Assembly (NCBI RefSeq): GCF_030689305.1
Contig: NZ_JAUYVM010000014.1
Location: forward strand, 100,532-164,531
Source of the DNA: Vibrio penaeicida
GTDB taxonomy: Bacteria; Pseudomonadota; Gammaproteobacteria; Enterobacterales; Vibrionaceae
DNA length: 64,000 nucleotides
Direction of reading: 5' to 3'
A model generated the notes under the pieces. The model had not been told where the DNA came from. It worked only from the letters and a program-made list of their open reading frames with translations, and ran no database searches. A program made the position numbers and the translations under genes. This document shows positions 60,776 to 64,000 of the stretch, in pieces (positions within the stretch are counted from its first letter, which is position 1; the number at the start of each line of letters is the position of its first letter).

Positions 60776-61693
60776 ATGCTTACTTCACAGGACCTTGAAT
60801 TTTTCGATACGATCGCCAACAGCCCTTCATTGGCTGCGGCTGCCAGAACGCTCAACGTAACCCCCCCAAGTATTTCGCAAAGGTTGCAGGCACTGGAAAA
60901 AAAATTAAATGTAAAATTAGTTGAAAGAAGCGTTCGTTCTACAACACTCACTGAAGAAGGGGAAAAGCTGGCCAAACGGGGGCGCAAGCTACTTGTAGAC
61001 ATTGAATCATTACAGAATGAAATACTCGCTGACAAACAAGTCATTGAGGGAGAATTGAGGGTATTGTCCCCATTAGGATTTGGCATCGATTACATTGCTC
61101 CTCTTGTCACAGAGTTTCAAGAACGATACACAAATATTGATATCGACCTGACTCTTTCAGACATACCGCGCTGGACAGACCGGCAACATCCGGATGTAAT
61201 GGTTTACATTGGTGAACTTAAGAACTCTTCACTCAAATGCATACATCTTGCAGAAAATCGACGCCTTTTGCTCGCATCTCCTCAATACTTGAGAAATTCG
61301 CCACCTTTGCTCTGTCCGCAAGATTTGCACAAGCATCAATGTATCGCATTGCGAGAAAATGATGAAGATGTGACCATGTGGAAGTTTGAAGCCACCAGCA
61401 ATCAGCCACTCACAGGGGTAAGAATTCACCCCAAATTATCCAGTAATGTAGGGCAAGTTATTAAAGATTGGGCTGTGGATGGAAAAGGAATCATCCAACG
61501 TTCAGAGTGGGATGTGACCAAAGAACTCAAATCCGGTGAGCTGGTTTCACTCTTACCAGACTTCCCTATTCCAAGAGCCGATGTGGTGGCGCTAGTGTCT
61601 GATGACAGACAACAACGTCCATTGAAAGTGAACTTATTCTTAGACTTTATTAAAGCGCGTCTTTCAAACCGACCATGGTTTAATAAAGCATAG
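60776..61693 (+). CDS. LysR-family regulator divergent from the tauD-like gene
   Basis: 305 residues from the ATG at 60776 (AAGG nine bases upstream); an in-frame TTG three codons earlier is possible. N-terminal winged helix LEFFDTIANSPSLAAAARTLNVTPPSISQRL, then an effector domain. It likely controls the divergent dioxygenase gene. Its last codons run into a 16-bp tandem array. Confidence 0.86.
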   Translation: MLTSQDLEFFDTIANSPSLAAAARTLNVTPPSISQRLQALEKKLNVKLVERSVRSTTLTEEGEKLAKRGRKLLVDIESLQNEILADKQVIEGELRVLSPLGFGIDYIAPLVTEFQERYTNIDIDLTLSDIPRWTDRQHPDVMVYIGELKNSSLKCIHLAENRRLLLASPQYLRNSPPLLCPQDLHKHQCIALRENDEDVTMWKFEATSNQPLTGVRIHPKLSSNVGQVIKDWAVDGKGIIQRSEWDVTKELKSGELVSLLPDFPIPRADVVALVSDDRQQRPLKVNLFLDFIKARLSNRPWFNKA

Positions 61694-61751
61694 GTTCGAC
61701 AAAGCATAAGTTTAACAAGGCATAGGTTCAGCAAAGCTTGAGGTTAATTCG
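61672..61751. repeat. 16-bp tandem array growing from the LysR 3' end
   Basis: Units start at 61688, 61704, 61720 and 61736 (GCATAGGTTCGACAAA, GCATAAGTTTAACAAG, GCATAGGTTCAGCAAA, GCTTGAGGTTAATTCG). The final codons of the LysR gene (61672-61687, ACCATGGTTTAATAAA) form a recognisable fifth unit, and the first full unit contains the stop codon. Confidence 0.8.
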
Positions 61752-61765
61752 CAGGAGAAAGAACC

Positions 61766-61828
61766 ACTCACATAAAAATTACTCTTGTAAACAAATACTC
61801 AAGTAAATAATCACTCAAGTAAGAAAAC
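61766..61828. repeat. 15/16-bp tandem array at the amidohydrolase 3' end
   Basis: Units start at 61766, 61781, 61797 and 61813 (ACTCACATAAAAATT, ACTCTTGTAAACAAAT, ACTCAAGTAAATAATC, ACTCAAGTAAGAAAAC). The last unit overlaps the stop and final codons of the convergent amidohydrolase gene. Confidence 0.75.
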
Positions 61829-63481
61829 AATATTCCCCATCACCATGGTGAGCCAAATAGGTGCGTAAGGGATATCTTCAGGAGACATTTTTGTAATGTC
61901 GTCTCCGAGTATGACTAGGTCAGCGGATTTGCCTACTTCGAGTGTGCCCGTTAAATGCTCTATCCCTAAGCTTATCGCAGGGTTTTGAGTGTACGCTTTT
62001 ATCGCAGCATCGATATCGGGAAGCCCCTGCTCCCCCATTTTTAGGCTATTGGCAATACCCGCTAATGGGCTGATCGGATGGACATTCCAATCACTGCTCA
62101 AGCTAACATTCGCCCCTGAACGATATAGCTTGTTCAAAGGCATCAGATCGTGGATACGTTTCTTTCCAATAAATGGCTTCGCCCAATCATGGTCTTGTTG
62201 TGCAATGTAGTCAGACCCAACTTGCATGTCTGCTGTCACACCCAGCCTCGCAAATCTCGGTATGTCTTTTTTATTTATCATCTCAACGTGCGTTAGCGTG
62301 TAGGAAGCGGTTCTGGCTCGATTATCTAGGCTTTCAATCGCATCTAGCGACGCTCGGACGGCTTTGTCGCCAATCGCGTGGATGTGAGCGCCATAACCAA
62401 TGCCATTTAACAAATGTAGCCACTCTTCCATTTCGCCCGGTGGAATGTAGTACAACCCATCTTTACTTTTAGGCATGTAAGAAAACAAATACGGTGCCAA
62501 CGTTTTCGCCGTGCCATTAATCAATATTCCGTCACTGTACATTTTTACCTGATCAATGCGTAACCAGCCTTGATCATCGTTCCGATAAATGCGCTCTAAG
62601 TATTTCATTTGCTTAAGCATGTCATCTTGAGGATAGATCCACGGACGAAGAGATACTCTAGCGGTTAAAGCACCATTGATTTCCGCCTGCTGCCAAACTT
62701 CTAGCCAGCCTCGCTTCCAATACATCCGTCCATCACCAATGGTGGTAATACCATGCTGTGCGGTCTCGTTTAACCCATTTATAAGCCCTCTGTAACTGGC
62801 TTCGAAAAGGTTATCGGAGCTGTTCCAAGCAAGCTCCATGATCACGTCTCCAGCGTTATCCAATAAAATGCCGTTGAGCTTACCTGTGCGTTTGTCTTTC
62901 AGAATACGCCCGCCAGCAGGATGGGGTGTTTTCGCAGTAAAATTGGCAGCAGCAAGGGCTGCGGAATTAACCCACATAGAGTGTGACGTTTGCTCCATGA
63001 GAACCACTGGCTTATCTGGAAACACACTATCAAGTACCTCTAACGGAGTGCGTTTGTTCGATTTATGCAGAATATGATCGAGTTGAAAGCCGTACCCAAT
63101 GATCCACTTTTGCTTCTCTCCATATTCTTTGCAATAGCGTAAATAGGGGATTTGTTCTTCAAGAAAAACGTCTGGATCCACATAACAGTCGCCGCCCACT
63201 TCGGATGCCGATTCAAAAACGTGGTTATGGTTATCAATAAACCCCGGTAAAACTAACGCACCGTTGGCGTTTATGATTTTGGTTTCAACGTCAATATAAT
63301 CTTCTACACTGGCTTCACTTCCAAGATAGTCAATTTTTCCTTCTCGGATCGCCATCGCAGAGACACGAAAGCCTTTCCCTGTATAAATATTGGCGTTACG
63401 CACAACAGAATCCGCTTTTAAAACGGCAAAGGAAGGAAAACAAATAAAAAGTAATGAACACCAAACAGTTAGACGTGCCAT
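61811..63481 (-). CDS. Secreted amidohydrolase (YtcJ-like, amidohydrolase 3 family)
   Basis: 556 residues from the ATG whose complement ends at 63481 (GGAG seven bases upstream), which starts a signal peptide (VWCSLLFICFPSFAVLKA). Metal-site segments: GFIDNHNHVF, IHAIGDKAV and LSSDWNVHPISP. YtcJ-like enzymes hydrolyse amides or cyclic imides; the substrate is unknown. A periplasmic location is likely from the signal. It is monocistronic. Confidence 0.85.
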   Translation of the reverse strand: MARLTVWCSLLFICFPSFAVLKADSVVRNANIYTGKGFRVSAMAIREGKIDYLGSEASVEDYIDVETKIINANGALVLPGFIDNHNHVFESASEVGGDCYVDPDVFLEEQIPYLRYCKEYGEKQKWIIGYGFQLDHILHKSNKRTPLEVLDSVFPDKPVVLMEQTSHSMWVNSAALAAANFTAKTPHPAGGRILKDKRTGKLNGILLDNAGDVIMELAWNSSDNLFEASYRGLINGLNETAQHGITTIGDGRMYWKRGWLEVWQQAEINGALTARVSLRPWIYPQDDMLKQMKYLERIYRNDDQGWLRIDQVKMYSDGILINGTAKTLAPYLFSYMPKSKDGLYYIPPGEMEEWLHLLNGIGYGAHIHAIGDKAVRASLDAIESLDNRARTASYTLTHVEMINKKDIPRFARLGVTADMQVGSDYIAQQDHDWAKPFIGKKRIHDLMPLNKLYRSGANVSLSSDWNVHPISPLAGIANSLKMGEQGLPDIDAAIKAYTQNPAISLGIEHLTGTLEVGKSADLVILGDDITKMSPEDIPYAPIWLTMVMGNIVFLLE

Positions 63482-63733
63482 TCCAACACTCCAAGTGAGA
63501 CCTAAGTCTATATAATAGGTCATTCTAAGATGGCTTCCGCTATGAGAAATAACTAAACGAGATAAGAATCAAATGTAAGATTATTTTTTTTAAAGCTCAA
63601 ATTAAAATCAATGTGGGGATTTTATGAGCTACTGATCATATAAATTTACTTTTGTAGAATTTTATTTTGTATTCCTCACAATTGTTGTGATTATATTGGG
63701 CCCAACAAATTGCTCATATGGAATAAAAATCAC

Positions 63734-64000
63734 ATGCCTCAAACCCTTTCAAAATCAGCTCAAGAAGTTCTAGTAGGTGAAAATGAACAGCTTGTTTCTA
63801 CAACCGACTTAAAGGGCGTTATCACATATTGTAACCCTGCCTTTTGTAGAGTCGCTGGTTTTGAAGAGAGTGAGCTTTTAGGGCAGAACCATAACCTTGT
63901 TCGCCACACCGACATGCCAAAAGCGGCGTTTGCTGATATGTGGTCGCACCTAAAGAAGGGTAATGCTTGGCGAGGGATTGTGAAAAATCGAACCAAGAAT
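63734..64000 (+). CDS. Aer-like PAS-domain chemoreceptor, N-terminal fragment (runs off window)
   Basis: 89 codons from the ATG at 63734 to the window end without a stop. The visible part is a PAS domain with STTDLKGVITYCNPAFCRVAGF, LVRHTDMPKAAFADMW and GNAWRGIVKNR, the typical start of Aer-type energy-taxis receptors and related PAS-MCPs. The signalling half lies outside the window. It was found by reading the frame directly; no stop closes it. Confidence 0.8.
   Translation, partial: MPQTLSKSAQEVLVGENEQLVSTTDLKGVITYCNPAFCRVAGFEESELLGQNHNLVRHTDMPKAAFADMWSHLKKGNAWRGIVKNRTKN

Noticed and set aside
1..64000. CRISPR arrays, tRNA, rRNA, insertion sequences
   Set aside because: No direct repeat-spacer pattern, cloverleaf, transposase or terminal inverted repeats were recognised by eye.

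Overview
The window looks like a chromosome segment of a marine gammaproteobacterium in the Vibrionaceae, most likely Vibrio. The strongest pointer is a VemP-like arrest peptide directly ahead of a second secD-secF pair, an arrangement known from Vibrio. An OmpU/OmpL-like porin, a TfoX/Sxy protein, GltS and Aer-type chemoreceptors fit. No rRNA, tRNA, insertion sequence, integrase or CRISPR array was seen. Both ends cut genes (scsB at the left, a PAS-type receptor at the right).

Layout. 1-2.5 kb: scsB-scsD-scsC, thiol-disulfide exchange in the envelope. 2.8-6.0 kb: a DMT exporter, an EAL-domain protein and a porin. 6.4-13.1 kb: a complete graspetide (microviridin-type) RiPP locus with three multi-core precursors, two ATP-grasp ligases, an HlyD adaptor and a C39-peptidase ABC exporter. 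13.1-14.9 kb: two amino-acid/metabolite exporters. 15.0-18.3 kb: vemP-secD2-secF2. 18.5-20.0 kb: a glucose-type PTS permease. 20.3-27.4 kb: a 5-oxoproline (pyroglutamate) uptake and hydrolysis locus (LysR, DUF1445, TRAP dctPQM, pxpABC). 27.4-29.2 kb: a nitrilase-family hydrolase and two small unknown proteins. 29.3-35.0 kb: a three-gene accessory module ending in a polymorphic-toxin-like domain. 35.0-40.5 kb: a chemoreceptor, GltS, and an HxlR/oxidoreductase/ABM redox cassette. 40.6-45.5 kb: a 1648-residue secreted di-heme protein with carbohydrate-binding-like repeats. 45.6-64 kb: mostly single housekeeping or stress genes (CPT-like kinase, CAT-like acetyltransferase, hydrolases, a MarR-controlled redox pair, GNATs, LysE/AraC, YedK, TfoX, TauD/TauE with LysR, amidohydrolase).

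How the parts work together. In the RiPP locus each precursor has a PFF-x2-F-I recognition helix, a double-glycine cleavage site and two or three cores of the form T/S-x-K-x-P-S-D-x-D-E. The two ligases should close the ester and amide rings, the C39 domain should cut after GG, and HlyD/ABC (with a TolC encoded elsewhere) should export protease-inhibitor-like cages. In the vemP locus the bases right after the vemP stop codon are complementary to the secD2 Shine-Dalgarno sequence, so a stalled ribosome could open it. The pyroglutamate locus couples import to ATP-dependent ring opening to glutamate.

Three less conventional signals stand out. Imperfect tandem arrays with a 16-bp period lie between gene ends and terminators at three separate places. 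The three toxin-module ORFs share one reading frame and are separated only by single stop codons (TAA-CCA-ATG and TAG-ATG). A clean three-way-junction fold precedes the tfoX-like gene.
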